A stretch of DNA of 64,000 nucleotides from Alisma plantago-aquatica (Eukaryota > Streptophyta > Magnoliopsida > Alismatales > Alismataceae): the NCBI GenBank assembly GCA_963693085.1, contig OY856413.1, positions 465,491,379 through 465,555,378 on the forward strand, written 5' to 3'. Shown in pieces: positions 37,689 through 51,526 of the stretch. A program made the translations under genes and the position numbers. Numbering within the stretch: position 1 is the first letter of the stretch; every line of letters begins with the position of its first letter. The notes below the pieces were generated by a model, which saw nothing but the letters and a program-made list of their open reading frames with translations, was not told where the DNA came from and did no database searches.

Positions 37689-40432
37689 AGTCATAAACCC
37701 CTAACAAGGATTTTGTCCCCGAAATCCCGAGCAAAAAGAAGACAGGTGTTACTTGCGCATCACATCATACAACCCCGCAAAGATCCTAAGTGTCATAGAT
37801 CTGTGACCGACATACTTGATCTTCTCCCAGAGCCACTCAGGGTTTCCTTGTACGGGTCATAGACTCAACCCTCGATCTCATCATCCTTTGTCTGGTAACA
37901 CTCTTAGATACTGGAACATCGTATGCAACTCATATTACTCAAGTATCAGTTCCTTCTACTGATGTATCACATTCCTCATTATGTTTCCACTGCACTACTC
38001 TGATCTCCCAGGCTCGATACTTAAGCTTTGCAGAACTTGTAGTCACCTTCCTTCTTCCATATACGTTCCAACGGTTCCTTCTCCTTTCACAAAGGATGTC
38101 TCTAACTCAAGGGGGATCTTTCTCAGAAGAGGTTATCACAAGATACATACTCTACAAAACACATGTATGCACATGACAGGGCTCATACGACACCTCACTA
38201 TGCATCACTTAAGGATGAACATGAAAACGAGTTAAACATCTTGGTTATCGACAACCATATCACCTCAGTTTCAAGCATGTCATGTGTTCATGTCAGCTCC
38301 CAAGAGCACAACGAGAACCAACTCGGATGGTAACGGATATGAATTGTCTCAACTGATCTAGATAGGAAAACCAAACCTTGTTCATCCATCAATAAACCGC
38401 TGCACATCCTGCATGGATCTTTCGTTACTCAAAACTTAGCTAGGAGTATTCCAAGGACTCAGGCTCAACTAGATGAACTTTTCCAAGATGACCTTACAAC
38501 ACTTCCTTTCCTTGGGTGCATACCTTCCGATGTCATGTTTATGCAGACCATAAACCCCTAACATATGATAGCCATACTATAGGCACTTAGCCAGATCAAA
38601 ACAAAGCCAACCTCTCCATCTGAGACAACTTCACCCCTTTCCAAGGATATCCATTCCCATGGTTATAATGATCCTTGACATGTCACACGGAAAGGGATTC
38701 ACCCGACTATCACATCTAGGAAAAGAAAGGATATGGAGAAGAGTATACTTCATCTTGTACAACCAGGTCATCAACAAGGTGCTTGACAACAAGTTATCTC
38801 TCTTCTGACTAATAGGAAGGAAACATCTGCCAAACGTACAACAAGCGCTCAAAGGAGGGTACATCCTAAATTGGATCAACTAGAGCAGATAAGAGGTAAG
38901 AAGAAGACAAAGCAGAATGGAGTGACTCCATTCAACCTACCAGCACACCCTGGTCAAACCATCCGGTCCTCACTTGCTTATCCTTATCAGCGTTCCTCTG
39001 TGATGTTGAACTGCTGCCTCGAGGGTCACCACATAGATCCAAACTCCAAAACAAGCTTCTAGCTTATGAGTTCAAGGTCAAGGATGATATATCTAGACAG
39101 TTCACCTTCTTTCTTCTACGATCTAGGCGTCTTGATTCTTAACCTTTTTCCAGAAGGCATGTTCTCATCTTCCCATAAACTTGGCACTTCTCATATACTA
39201 GTTTTCCTTAGCTTGGTATCCATCTTTTGAGTCAAAACACATCACTTCCGGTATCGTCTTCATATTCTACCATCGTCACCAGATCAAAACATGTCAAGAT
39301 AATCCTACCATCATCATCTATCACAAATATCTCTATCTTAGAAACTAAAGTCCAATATCAACTGATACTTTTAGAAGTATCCAACCAGAGGTCACTCTAA
39401 AAGCATACACATCAAGTGACACAAGGTCCACTAGATTGTCATTCCCTCAAAAGGAAGGAATACAAAGGAACAAACTCCTCTCATCATCCCATCAACACCT
39501 ATGGTTTCACATCAAAGGGGATGATATTATCACTTTCTTTGAGACTTACATGAGTTTTCAACCGTTTATGCATCGTTAAACCTTATTCCATCTGGTTTTA
39601 TCTCGTTTCTTCTTAGGTTCCTTGCATTTAGCACAAGAATCATCAAAACCATTACGTGTTATTATTCTCTATCTCTTGTAAATGTTTCATCATGATCATG
39701 ATTATTTCCTGATTATATCAGATTTTCTTTTTCTCTTTGTGAAAAATATCATTATTCTTCACATATTCTTTATTGAACATGGATCATCTCCCTTGTTCTC
39801 TTTTTCTTATCACGAATTTTCACTTTATACTTTCTCATTTTTGCTTACGTTCATTGGTTGGTCTGAGATTATCACAGGTTCCATCTTATTTACTCATCAC
39901 TTGTTCTCCTCTTTCTTCTAACTTTATCTTTGCTTTCAGGTATTTTCTTCATCTTGTGTAAGTTTTACATTTTAACTTACCTTGTTATCACAAGTTAACC
40001 TCTCTTTTCTCACGTACATCTCTCAAGATTACAGTTTCAAGAACTTATCTCATCATACTCTTATATAGATTTAGGTTTCATAGAACCATTACTTCCTCTT
40101 TTGATTATCAAGCATCCATGTATTAAGAGGTTATGGTGCATTCATTAACTCCCTTATAACAAGATGAAGGTATTAGCATCATATTCCTGATTTGTTATGC
40201 TCTTTAGATTGTCCTAGAATGACTACTTGATCAGAGTATTCAAGGAGGAAACAATCTAATGCCCCATACTTACCTTTGTCTTTAATATTTGAATATCTGG
40301 CCAAGGCATCAAGTACTGAGATTAGGTAGTATGCACGATATTTTATGTCATGGTCCAACCTTAGACACCATCCTAATCCTAGTCCTAGTGTCCCTGTAGA
40401 CTCGGTGAACCTAGAGCTCTGATACCAAACAC
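37689..40432 (-). other. Non-coding internal region of element D
   Basis: No gag, protease, RT or integrase motif is seen in either strand. At the minus-strand 3' end (37690-37740) the sequence reads DFGDKILVRG-like in one frame, followed by TTAGGGGTTT. This resembles the end of a Ty3 pol frame plus polypurine tract, so the interior probably derives from a Ty3 element. Frames present are short and unlike known proteins. Confidence 0.7.
40415..40428 (-). other. Primer binding site of element D (tRNA-Met type)
   Basis: On the minus strand the sequence TTTGGTATCAGAGCTC lies four bases inside the right LTR. It marks that LTR as the 5' LTR and fixes minus orientation. Confidence 0.92.
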
Positions 40433-43400
40433 TGTAACACCCCATCCACAACAAAACATGATTACATACTAACCAGTGGATTACCGAAAATCATAGGAAA
40501 TTAAAACCGATTTACAACACGCACCACAAGATGAAACATATAATATCTGAGCCAACACTTTTCATTTCATAACATCTTTTTAGGGTGCTACAACATAATT
40601 TCCCACCATCTCTTTACATGAAATAATTGTTTGTCTTGCTGATTTACATCAAGATACATATCGAAAACCATTCATCGATCATTATACAAGAAACATCAAA
40701 AAGCTCTCCCGAAGAGCTAAGTGTAAAGGGACGACACATAGGACTCTACTTCTAGACACTATCTATCCCACTGAGTATGATACCTCTGCATGTCATCCAT
40801 AGCCACATGATCTTTATCTCGCCAGGCACGTCCACCTAAAAAGGGTTATTAACCAGCAGGGTGAGACACACAGCCCCAGCGAGAAACATAACCCTCTACC
40901 AACTTTATTAGATCACAAATCACTGATATAAGTAGATTATAAGAGTAGCATACTGAGCAAAGCTAGTTTTATTAACATTCTTACCAAACTATCCATGAGG
41001 CATATAACATGCATTCTTTATGGAACATGATTGACAAGATAAGCTTTATAAGAACTCATCACAAATAACCTGCAAGATATAACTAGTGCAACTATACATG
41101 CAAAGCCTCAACTAATGTTCCGTGTTTTGCCTTAAGCAATATATTCTATACGGCTGGATTACGATTTATTATGCCCTGAGGAAGTGAGTTGTACCACTCA
41201 ATTCCAACCTTCGGCTGCAAAGCCCAAAGTCGGTGACATACAAGGTCAATAGATGATCCGGACTCCACAACCTCTCCTTCTCGTGGTCAGTGTAGGATAA
41301 CCAACAAAGTGGCCTCATCCACAGGGCCAGTCCCACAGGCTGCCCTTTCTCTAGCCCAACTTGGTACAAGTCTCGGCACTAGTATACATCTGAGCCATGG
41401 GCCAATTCACCGTGCTCCCGAGCCATTAATGCAATCATGCTCTATCACACTGAGCCATGGACTATTCACCATGCTCTATCACACTGAGCCATGGGCCTGT
41501 TCACCATGCTCTTATACACATCTTGAGTCTACAACCACAGTTAAATTCTAATCCTCCTATTTTCAGCTAGGAGAAACCCCACATATTCAACAATATGTGC
41601 TCCGGGTTAATCCCGCAGGAGAACCCATTTCACCATCACCTAATTACTGACGATGATGGATCTATGGCCAGGGAAAACTACATGAGAGATTCACCAGTAA
41701 ATAGTTAATGTATTTTAAGTAGATTGTTGGGGCAATCAAGTTGTATTAAGCAACCACATATAAAACATGAACAACATTAGATTCATTACATTGGTGTTAT
41801 ATTGCTACTGCTATTTCCATTTCCCTCAACAATCATCACATTGCCATGAGATATAAATCCCTCACATCATCTCATAGTCCTACTGCCTCTCAAGGCTTCA
41901 TCATTACACATCATCATGGAATATCAACCCCTGAGCTCATCATATTACACCAGTTCCTCTCAAGGCATCATCAACATCATTAGGGAATATCGATCCCTCA
42001 TGTCATCACTAGAGGATCACACCTCAACAGGCCTTTCTCATCATACTGGTGATATATGTTATCTCATCAACAAGACATATCATTATTACTTAGATATTGC
42101 ACATATATCAAGTGCTATACAAAGCACATAATCATATAATCACCATAGTTGTTACTTGGCTATGAATTCAATACACATGCATGGTTAGCTTGCATAAGAA
42201 AGAGGTAATTGGATCACCAAACATAGAACATAGATATTAGAGAAGATATTATGATAATCATGCTATCAAAAATTTAGCTTCACAGGATTGGAACAACATC
42301 CATGTTCATAGTTGTGTCTGTACTCAATTTATATTATAGTTATCAAACTATGAGCATCCATCATGCCCCATATTTCGTGAAAATATCTTTGATTATCATG
42401 TCATCAAGATTATGGTTTATAGCATTGGAATATTCTTCCATCATTATGGACATATGCAAATTAATGTCATAACTAGTATATAAATCAATACATACTACTA
42501 TAACCACATCGTGGGTATCCCATCATACCCTATATCTCAAATCATATTCGCATCATCCCTAAGGATTAACTTTAAGGATCATACACCGTGATCTACCATC
42601 CAACTTAATCAGAGGTTCATCTATCATTAACCATAGGTAACCACTATACAAGGGTTCACAACCTATCTTGTCATAGCTTCATAAATAACAAAGGTGTACA
42701 CTCAAGATAACATACATAGGGGTATCGGGTTAGAGCACAACCCTCACTAAAAGGGGGTATCGGGTAGAGTACCAACTCTCACCCAAGGTTGTCGGCTACA
42801 AGCATGTCATACATTCATGCACAAAGGGGGTATCATGTCAACCAATATCTATGGTGTGTCATGCAACCTGATCCAGCGTTGTGTATCGTGCATCCATGCA
42901 AGGTCGATATTAGGTAACTAGGTGTAAGGGTGCTTGTCGTGCAGCACATGGGCATCACCTATTGCCCAAAGTCCTACCGCCCATTAGGGTTAGGGTTTCA
43001 TACTGGGAAACCCTCAACTCTCTACTGCCTAAGGCCATATCGGCAAAGATCATGGCGCCTAACAAGCACACCCACTTGGTTTACACATCAAGATACACAA
43101 GGGGCTCTCATACCACCCAAGGTACACTACTTCAACGTTGCCATGACGCCCATGATACCCTATCGTCCAACTAGGGTTTGAGACCCTATAATGGCCAAGA
43201 CATTGTATTGTCCATCCCTCACTTGTATGTCATGGGTACTATCCAAGCTCCACACATGTATCGGCCAAACTGCAACTCTAAAGACATCCAAGCTATCAAG
43301 CATCTACTCATGTCCAAAGAAGGAACATGTATCGGGCAAGGAATATCGGCCAAGGTATCTTATCCCCATATAGGGTATCGGCCAAACACTTCATCCTTGT

Positions 43401-45584
43401 GTTCCCAAGCTATCATATACACGATATTCTTATATAGGGTTAGGGATGATGATATCAGCCAAGACCTCCTATAGATGTGTGTCAGGCAGGAAAGGGTGTC
43501 AAGTTAGGTCCTTCAGCAAGGCATATCGGGCAGGGATACTTAGTCTCACTCAAAAGCTTACTCCAGGGTAGGGCTCTCATCCAAGAGTATCGTGCAAAGC
43601 ACATCATGACCACATCTCCCAACATCATATCAGTGAAGGATCAAGGTGTGAACCATAACACTCAAAACATTCTTATCAGTCAACTAGGATTAGCGCAACC
43701 CTATCGCCCAAGCTAGGGTTGAAGCTCCATATCGGCCAAGACACTAAGGTTAGGGTTTTATGTCGGCCAACCACCATATTGCCCACCATCATCATATTGG
43801 GTAGATGTGAATATAGGTCACAAGGTCAATAAAGAGTTCACTTGTCATATCACCCAAGTCACAACTCGAGAAGAGGGTATCAGGCAACAACCTCAAGGAG
43901 TCACCATGAAGAACATATATCGGCCAGGGACCAACTAGGTGTCCACCAACCATATTGTCCAAACCCTAACCCTAGGGTAGGAAAGAGGTATTGGTCACCA
44001 CATCATATCACCCCAAACATCTTGTCCAAAGGCTAACCTTTCAAGTCCAAAGGAGGGAAAGAGGTATTGCCACAAACCATCAACCAAAGCATAACTTATT
44101 AAGCAAGGTATTGTATCGGGCAAAACATAGGTGTATCGGGTAAAGCCCCATTTCGGGCTAGTCATCTTCAACCTCTAGCCACCCATTACCATCTTGCACA
44201 AGGAAATCAAGCTAAAGGCAGTAATAAAACGTATCATTCCCATTAGATACGATTTCAAGTTCCATATATACATCTATCATGGAGAAAGGTATCGACTTAA
44301 GTACAAGAATCAATATATGCATATATGGAGAGTGTGCATAATAGAGATGGTTAAGAGTTATGTAACCTGCCTTAAGAGGTTCTCCATGAATGGAACGAAG
44401 CTCCTTGGTCCAAGAAGCAACACACATTCCTCTCCAAGAATATCAACCATCCAAAGCACAAACATGCCTTCGGCACCATCACCATCACCTCAAGAAACAA
44501 AGGAAAAAGAAGAAGAAGATACCATGGTTATGCATAACTCAAGAAGAAGAAAAGAGGGGACATAACCACGGACTTGCCTTCTCACATCAAGAGCCTATCC
44601 ATGGCCAAGAGGGGAAGAGGAAGGTGAAGAATAAAGCACAAGGAAAAGCTAGCAAAGAAGCATGACTCACCAAGGTCGGATCTTGAGCAAGGAGTCTCCA
44701 TGGCCAAGCTGCTCGTCCTCCCAAGCTCCATGGGAGTTTCCTTAAGCTCCTAAGCTTCCATGATCGTCCGATATAGATAGGGGAAGGAAGGTGGCCAAAA
44801 GAGAGCACTTGTTTAAGGATAAAGGGGGTTATATACACCAAAGAAGAGAGAGGTAGAAAGGGAGAGGTGTCATAACCACATAAACCAAGATGCCACTTGC
44901 TCTTGCACTTAACGCCACATGTTGCCACCCTAGCTGCTCATTAATGTCCTGGTGATACACTCTAGAATGTGTATCGTGCATATGGGCAACTTCCATGGCC
45001 GATACACCCCTCAAACCGACACACCAACCAAGCTTTGCCCGATACACTAAAGGACAAGGTGGCATATGTGACACATATATGATATAAGCACCATATAGTG
45101 ATGTCACTCCTCAACTATCAACCAAACAAGGAACCCCAACCTCCATACACGTCCTATATGATGCCAAACAGAAGTAAGAAGACTCCAGAGATGATAAATT
45201 GCATATTGACCCTCTACTTTGGGTAATTTGCAATTTACACCAAAACTAGCACATAAAGTATAAACATCAACCAACCAAGCTCAAACTTGGAACATAGGTC
45301 CTCCACAAGGCGCCCCACAGAATCATTCTCTTCTAATGATGTTAGATAACTAAAGGCATGCTTTACACGTGAGATATTGCAATATAACCCCTTACTTTGG
45401 GTAAATTGCACTTTGGTCCAAAACAAGCAAACATTGCTCAAACAACATCCATACGAGACCAAACGGGAAACATGAGCTTGTCACATGATACCAAAACATC
45501 TATAGAGATTAGATTAAGGTTCTAAGCACCTTTCATAAGCAAAGAAAAGTGGGTTAGCCCAAAATATGGGTTAGGGTCCTTACA
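40433..45584 (-). repeat. 5' LTR of element D (5.15 kb)
   Basis: The complete-length LTR of D. A minus-strand TATATAA (TTATATA at 44829-44835) about 750 bp from the LTR start is a good promoter candidate and is conserved in the other LTR (36933-36939). If it is used, nearly 4.4 kb of LTR would lie in the transcript, including the TATCGG cluster. Confidence 0.88.
42715..44150. repeat. Dispersed TATCGG[G/C]CAA motif cluster, right LTR of D
   Basis: At least a dozen TATCGGG/TATCGGC occurrences lie within 1.4 kb, many extended to tatcggccaa or tatcgggcaa, together with looser variants (tatcgtgca, tattgccca). About 690 bp of this cluster is absent from the left LTR. Confidence 0.7.
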
Positions 45585-45769
45585 ATAGAGTTCTGCAGAA
45601 AAAGTCAGTTTCTTATTCTATCTATCCCTTGCTTGCTTAATAATATGATTATATAAAATCAACGTCAAAAATGTTTTCTTTAAGATTTTACTATCCAAAT
45701 TAACCCCCACTTGTTTCCATGATCTTTAAAGTAGTACCAAAGCAAGGATTTCCATGAATTACTCCAATG

Positions 45770-47053
45770 TGTATGATAAGATCATCGACTTTCTATGGAA
45801 ACAAAACTATGAGGGGGCTACTCCACCAACCCATTAGTTTTTAATGGATGCAATTAACAATTTTTGAAAAAGTAGATTTATTCCACATTCAAGATATTAT
45901 ATTTGAAATGTAGAAGATGGTGGTCCTCCCCTAAACCATGCTTAAGGGTGACTTGACAACTAGGGATGTTGATACCATGAAGAAGGCCCAACTAAATGCT
46001 ATGGTGATTAACTTACTTGACATAGCCCTATTTTTCTCTGAGTTCTACCACATCACTTCTTATGAGACAAAAAACCACCTATGGAGAAAGGTCTTCATCA
46101 GTCGTGAAGGGATGAATCAAGTGAAGGATATAAAGATAAACATTCTACAATGCCAACTTGACTCTTCAATATGGCCAAGAATGAATCCATATGAGAGATG
46201 TACTTCCTATTCTAATTCCTCACTAGGAGCATTCAATAAGAAAATAAAGCACAAATAACAAGTTGTCAAGATTCTCATGTACCTCTCCTACTTCTCTGAG
46301 GAGATATCCAATAAACATTCCTCCAATTTTTGAACTCCCTCATTAGTATACCTCACCACTAATCTTTAAATCCATGGGTTGATAACCAGTATAACATAAG
46401 AAGAACAATGTTTTAAATGAAGAATAAGTGAGGCTAATGAATCCGCCCAAAATGATGAGGATGTCATGTTTACAAAAGGAAAATGACTCAAGAACAATCC
46501 TTCCCCTCCACCTTTACTTTCTATGAATGTGTCCAAAATAGGTACTTCAAGAATGAATGCCCAAATATTAAGAAGCTCCATCACCCTGAAGGGAATAATA
46601 GGAGACACATTCATATAATATGGAAAATAAGAAGGACAAGAATGAGAAAGAAATTCTTATAGGGTTCTTTGAAACTCATTTGATGCTTTAAGTAGCTCAC
46701 GTGAGGATGAATATGAGTGAAATGTGACACTTAGGTCTATATCAAGTGATGCTAATGAGGTAAATCTCATGAACTTTTAGGAATTCTTTAGATAAAATAA
46801 CTCCTCATTCATATGCCTCTCTTGACTCTTGAAAATCCCACAAAGAAAACTTATTCAAATTGGTGATTCTTTATATGAGGATATTGATGAGATATAGAAC
46901 CTTATACTTGATATAAAATATAATATCAACTTCATTCAAATAGATACTCTTGAATAATAAATCACTTCTTTACTTTCTAAAGTGAATGTCTTAGAGTATC
47001 AACCAATTGCTCCAAGTCGAGAGGGTAATTTTTCGGCAAGTGGGTCACTTTAA
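45770..47053 (+). pseudogene. Decayed copia gag
   Basis: The frame at 45938-46258 contains a pattern of the plant copia Gag (UBN2-like) type: an NLLDIALFFSEFYHI run, TKNHLWRKV, and EGMNQVKDIKINIL. Later, 46513-46560 encodes a zinc-knuckle remnant (YECVQNRYFKNECP) with His changed to Tyr. Serine/acid-rich residues after it match the usual Gag tail. Confidence 0.75.
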
Positions 47054-50000
47054 TGTAAGGCCCCTAAACTTGCTTAATGAGTTGAATAAAATTAATTACC
47101 ATAATTTAATGCTTATAACGCTAATATAACCTTTTTATATTCTTTGAAATTATAAGACAAGCTTAAGTTTCAAATTTGGTCCAATTTGGACACTGATTGA
47201 ACAAAGTTATGAAATTTTATGCACATTTTGGACTTTTCTACCATTTACCCAATTGAGAGGTTTTCTTTGCAATTTATCACTTGCATTATGTTCCTTGGAT
47301 ATTCTATCATTATTCTTGAGCTTTTTAGGACATGGGGAACCTATTTAAACCTTGGTTTGAAGGTGTTTTCTCCAAGGGTGTTATAGGGTTTACCCCTTCA
47401 TGGACGAGCTACCTTTAGTAGCTATCTACTAATGAATTATTTGATTGGCTGGGAAATTCGACAAAGGAAAGCTAAGAAGGTCTATACAGATGTTGGGGGA
47501 GCTTCTTGTCTGTGTGCTTGTATATTCTTAATAAATTAAGGCCATGGACACTTGGATAGATACTAGAACTTCAACTTTTTCTTTTTCTTTATCTTAAAGT
47601 TTCATATACTTATCACCAAGAACCAAAACGAGCCATTTTCTCTCCAACAATTCCCTCCTACTCCCAGACTCGTTCTCCCTCTTTGCTTTTGTGAATGTTC
47701 CTGTCCAAGGAAGAAGAAAGTGGGGACCTTCTTGGAAAAAGGATCTAGGTTGCAATTGACTTCATTTTAGGGTTGAAAAAGCTTCCTTCTAGTGTTCTTA
47801 ACCTAAATGAGTAAGAATCCCCTCCTTTCCTCCATTTATTTCTTTTTAATCCTTCCTCCTACCTTTCTCCAGGTCGAAACCATGCTGTTCCATGGTAGAA
47901 ATGTCTCTAAAGTTGTAAAAACCTACCTTTCTTGCTCCGTATGCTTAGGGTCTACTCATTTGATGAAGAAATGTGCTAGATGGACGATTTCATAACTTAT
48001 TATTGGATTTTCTACCCTACTTGCTCGAATTTTCTTCTTTTTGCGGTTTCATCTTCTCATTAGAGGCGAGTTTTATAACTTGATCCACGTTTATTGCTTA
48101 ACATAAGCTCTCTAGGTCATGTTCTTGCTTGAAAATGATGATTCGTACACTAAAAAGCTATGTTTGACTTAGATTTTGATTTTTATAATGTTGCCTATTC
48201 TGATTTCAGTTCTAAATGAACATGTGATCATGTGTACGTTATTCCTAAGGTATAATATGACTTGGATCAGATTGGTTTGACAACCTATGGTGCTAAGAAC
48301 CTATCAACTAATGGTTAATTTTAGGTTTTAAGCTGATTTCTTCTATAAACCCATGACCCGATGATGGTACCATTGCAACAACCCTAGAGTGTTGTCTTCT
48401 TTACAACTGATGGCCGAGATCAAAGGTGTAAGATGTTGGTGACAACCTATAGTCACCCCCTTAGGTCAGGTTTTGGATCAATTAGAAGTTTACTGATCAA
48501 CCATTAAATACCCTACTCATGTTATCAATCAATGATGACATTAGCTTAATATTTGATGATGATTAATGAATATAGTGTTGATCTAACAACCTATGGTGAT
48601 TTAATGGTCTCTAATGATGGCGGATCAGATCTCTACAACCTATGTTGAGTTAATCATTGTAGTTGTAGCATCAATTAAGCCTTAGACCAATGGTTTCTTG
48701 GGTCACTTGATGCAATGGTCGAACCTATAATGTAATTGATGATTTTAACATATGAACTTGACCCAATGGACAAGGTCTAATGTTTATTTCTCCAATAAAT
48801 TGGAATTATGGCTAATGTAATATTTTGGTCCTAATAATGTGATTTAGATGGTTTCCTTTATATGATCAACTTAAGGAGCTTAATTGTTGGCAATGGATGG
48901 CTTGTTTTAAATGAATAGTTGATTGTAGGTTTTACCCTACTCTCAATGGAACTTTTTGTGTTGTTATCAAGGGATGTATAGGGTTAAATGGTGACTCTTT
49001 CTAGAGCACAAATCAAGGGATTCATAGGTGGTTTATCCAAGGTTTTTACTTATGTAAACAACCAATGATCGTACCTTTTAAACATCTAATGGTTCTGGGT
49101 GACATTGTGGTATGGTGATATGGGTTGAATGATGATGGAACAAATGGAGGGTTACCCTTAATAAGGTAGTCTTACCTATTCATTCATATGAATATAAGGG
49201 ATGATAACCATATTATGTTGATATGTAACCCTAATGAGGTATATCTTGTTATACCTAGCTTTTATATAACTAAATGATGGTAATTAGGTATGAATAGTCC
49301 TTGAATGACTAATACAATCATGGAGTACTATGTTACTATTGTTGAAACCCTAGTATTCTATAACCTAATGGTTACACCTTGATTTATGTTTGGGTTCATA
49401 CTTGAGAATGGTATGGAATGTGATGGTCATGTTTCACCTTATGCATCCATGATCCAATGGGGATGTCATGAGTTAGGGTTTGGGTATAAGTGTTGATTAG
49501 TAACATTGATATAATTTATCATGTTGAACCTAACTCCAATGCAAATAGATAAATATGAGTATTCATGTTTAACATTCTTATATGATAGAATTATGGTGGT
49601 ATAACCTCCTTAACATGATCATAACCTTAATGTGTTAATTTTTGGTTATCATAGCCACATGGTTGATACTTTCTTATGCTAAACATGTGCATTATGAATA
49701 TGATGAGTGTTAATCATATATGGATTCCTTGCATGTTGATGTAATAAAGAAATGTTCTTAATGTTAATATAACCCTACTATGATTGTTTATGAATATCTC
49801 CTAGCTCATGAATGCAATACTATGATAATACGGTGTATTATATGCAAGTGATGTTGTTGAGCCTTGTTATAAGGCATGCAAAGACAATGATGATCTTGTA
49901 GGGAATATTATGATGGTCTTAATGACCTTTGGGTATGGTTGAGCCCTAAATGAGGTGTAATCCTCTTATATTGATAAGGGTTGATACCCTGTGATATTGT

Positions 50001-51526
50001 GAAAATGATTTATATCTTGTGATAGTATGATGACTAGTGTGGTCTCATGAATGGCAAGTGAATAGTGCCATGTGATGATGAGATGAGAAATTATATTCCA
50101 CATGTTTTATATCTTTTCAAAGTTCTGATATTTATATTCTTTCTAGAAGTGAATTAGGGTTTGTATCTCCACTTGTTTGATGCAGCCTTAATTCACCCAG
50201 TTGGAATAACTAATCAAGTACAACTCTAATCATGTAGTGCCCTGTGTCGTAGAACCATCTTTAGTGTCAGAACTTGCGGGATGGTGAAACGAGTATTCCT
50301 ATGGGAAACTCAAAGCACATACTATTGAGTATGTGGGGGTGGCAGGTTGAGGATATAACCTTAACATCCACAATGTAGACTGTGGAGGTTGGCTATGGTG
50401 ATGTTGCATACATCTGATGTGATTGAGAACAGCGGTGGTCATGTCTCAGTGATTATAACATGATGTGATTAGAGGACAACTGCGGTTGTACCTCAGTGAT
50501 TGGGTTTGTATACCCTAGTTTCTAGTACCGTGACCTATACCAAGGGTTGTGGATATGCTTAAAGTTGTAGATGCATAAAAACAATAGCCATGATTATGTT
50601 GATAACTATACTACTACTATTGATTATAATCATGACGCTAGCTATCCCATGTTGTTAGTTATGTTTAGCATGCTAGCCATGCCTTTGTAACTAGAGATGC
50701 ATATACTGCTAATCATACTTATCCAAATAGTTGTGCTTATGTTTTTAGCTCTTCGTATGATGTTGATATGTTCAACCAATTAGACATGCTCATGTTGTTA
50801 GCTATGCTATGTTACTATACTTGCTCATGATGCTAGATATGCATATGCTACCGAATTTCTTATATTGTCAATAAGATAAAGGATAATAGTCTGGCTAATG
50901 ATGATAATTATTATCTGCTCCTTTTTGTATTCTGTCAATCATCCCTGGTATTTAGCCTATTTGTTATATCTGATTAAACTGCTTAACTAGTTTATTACTT
51001 TAAAATGTTGTAATTAATAAACGTTGTTGGAGGTTATATCTCTAGTTGGGACATGGGTCTCACCCTTGTGGTTCGCCACATTTTTTAGGTAATTGGAAGT
51101 GATGAAAACAAACATGTGGCAGCAAAGAGGATCTATAGTAATGAATCTTTGATAAAGTTGATTATATGTCTAGTGTGTCCTAGAGTCATCCTTGTACTCT
51201 CAGGTCCGGGCAGGAAAAGTTTGTATATGATGTTTTAAATTAATCAAAATTTTGTTAGCATGTTAATGTTTGTTGTGTGGCATATACAAATATTGTTCTC
51301 CTGTGTATATATGTTGTGGCTAAGGTGATAGAACAATTTGTATCAAATTCTTGGCATAGTATGATATAAGAAAGATATTAGGCTCTTATGAAAATGTTTC
51401 TGAGCGGGTGCTGACGTTGAAATCGGTTTGAATTTACCCATATTTTTTAGTATGTGTTTAATTAGTTATTGATTGTGCTTTATATTTTGAGTAATCGCAT
51501 TTAGTGTAACAGGCTCTCACATTTAA
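47049..51526 (+). mobile_element. 4.47-kb solo LTR inside copia gag-pol
   Basis: The block 47054-51521 begins TGTAAGGCCCC and ends GGCTCTCACA. It is flanked by TTTAA at 47049-47053 and 51522-51526. No primer site, polypurine tract or pol domain is found. Its first 0.9 kb is closely similar to 60257-61161. Both copies share a TATA-like CCTATTTAAACC (47341-47352 and 60541-60552). Large size and end sequences suggest a Ty3 chromovirus LTR. Confidence 0.85.

Larger units (their letters stand above)
33222..45589 (-). mobile_element. LARD-like non-autonomous LTR retrotransposon D
   Basis: The element spans 33227-45584 with TSD ATAGA at 33222-33226 and 45585-45589. Its two long LTRs are 33227-37688 and 40433-45584; each begins TGTAACACCC and ends near CCTTACA on the plus strand. 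The complement of TGGTATCAGAGCTC lies at about 40415-40428, just inside the right LTR, so the element reads on the minus strand. The 2.7-kb internal region has no recognisable gag or pol. Long LTRs with a short non-coding interior fit the LARD class, which must borrow proteins from a related element. Confidence 0.9.
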
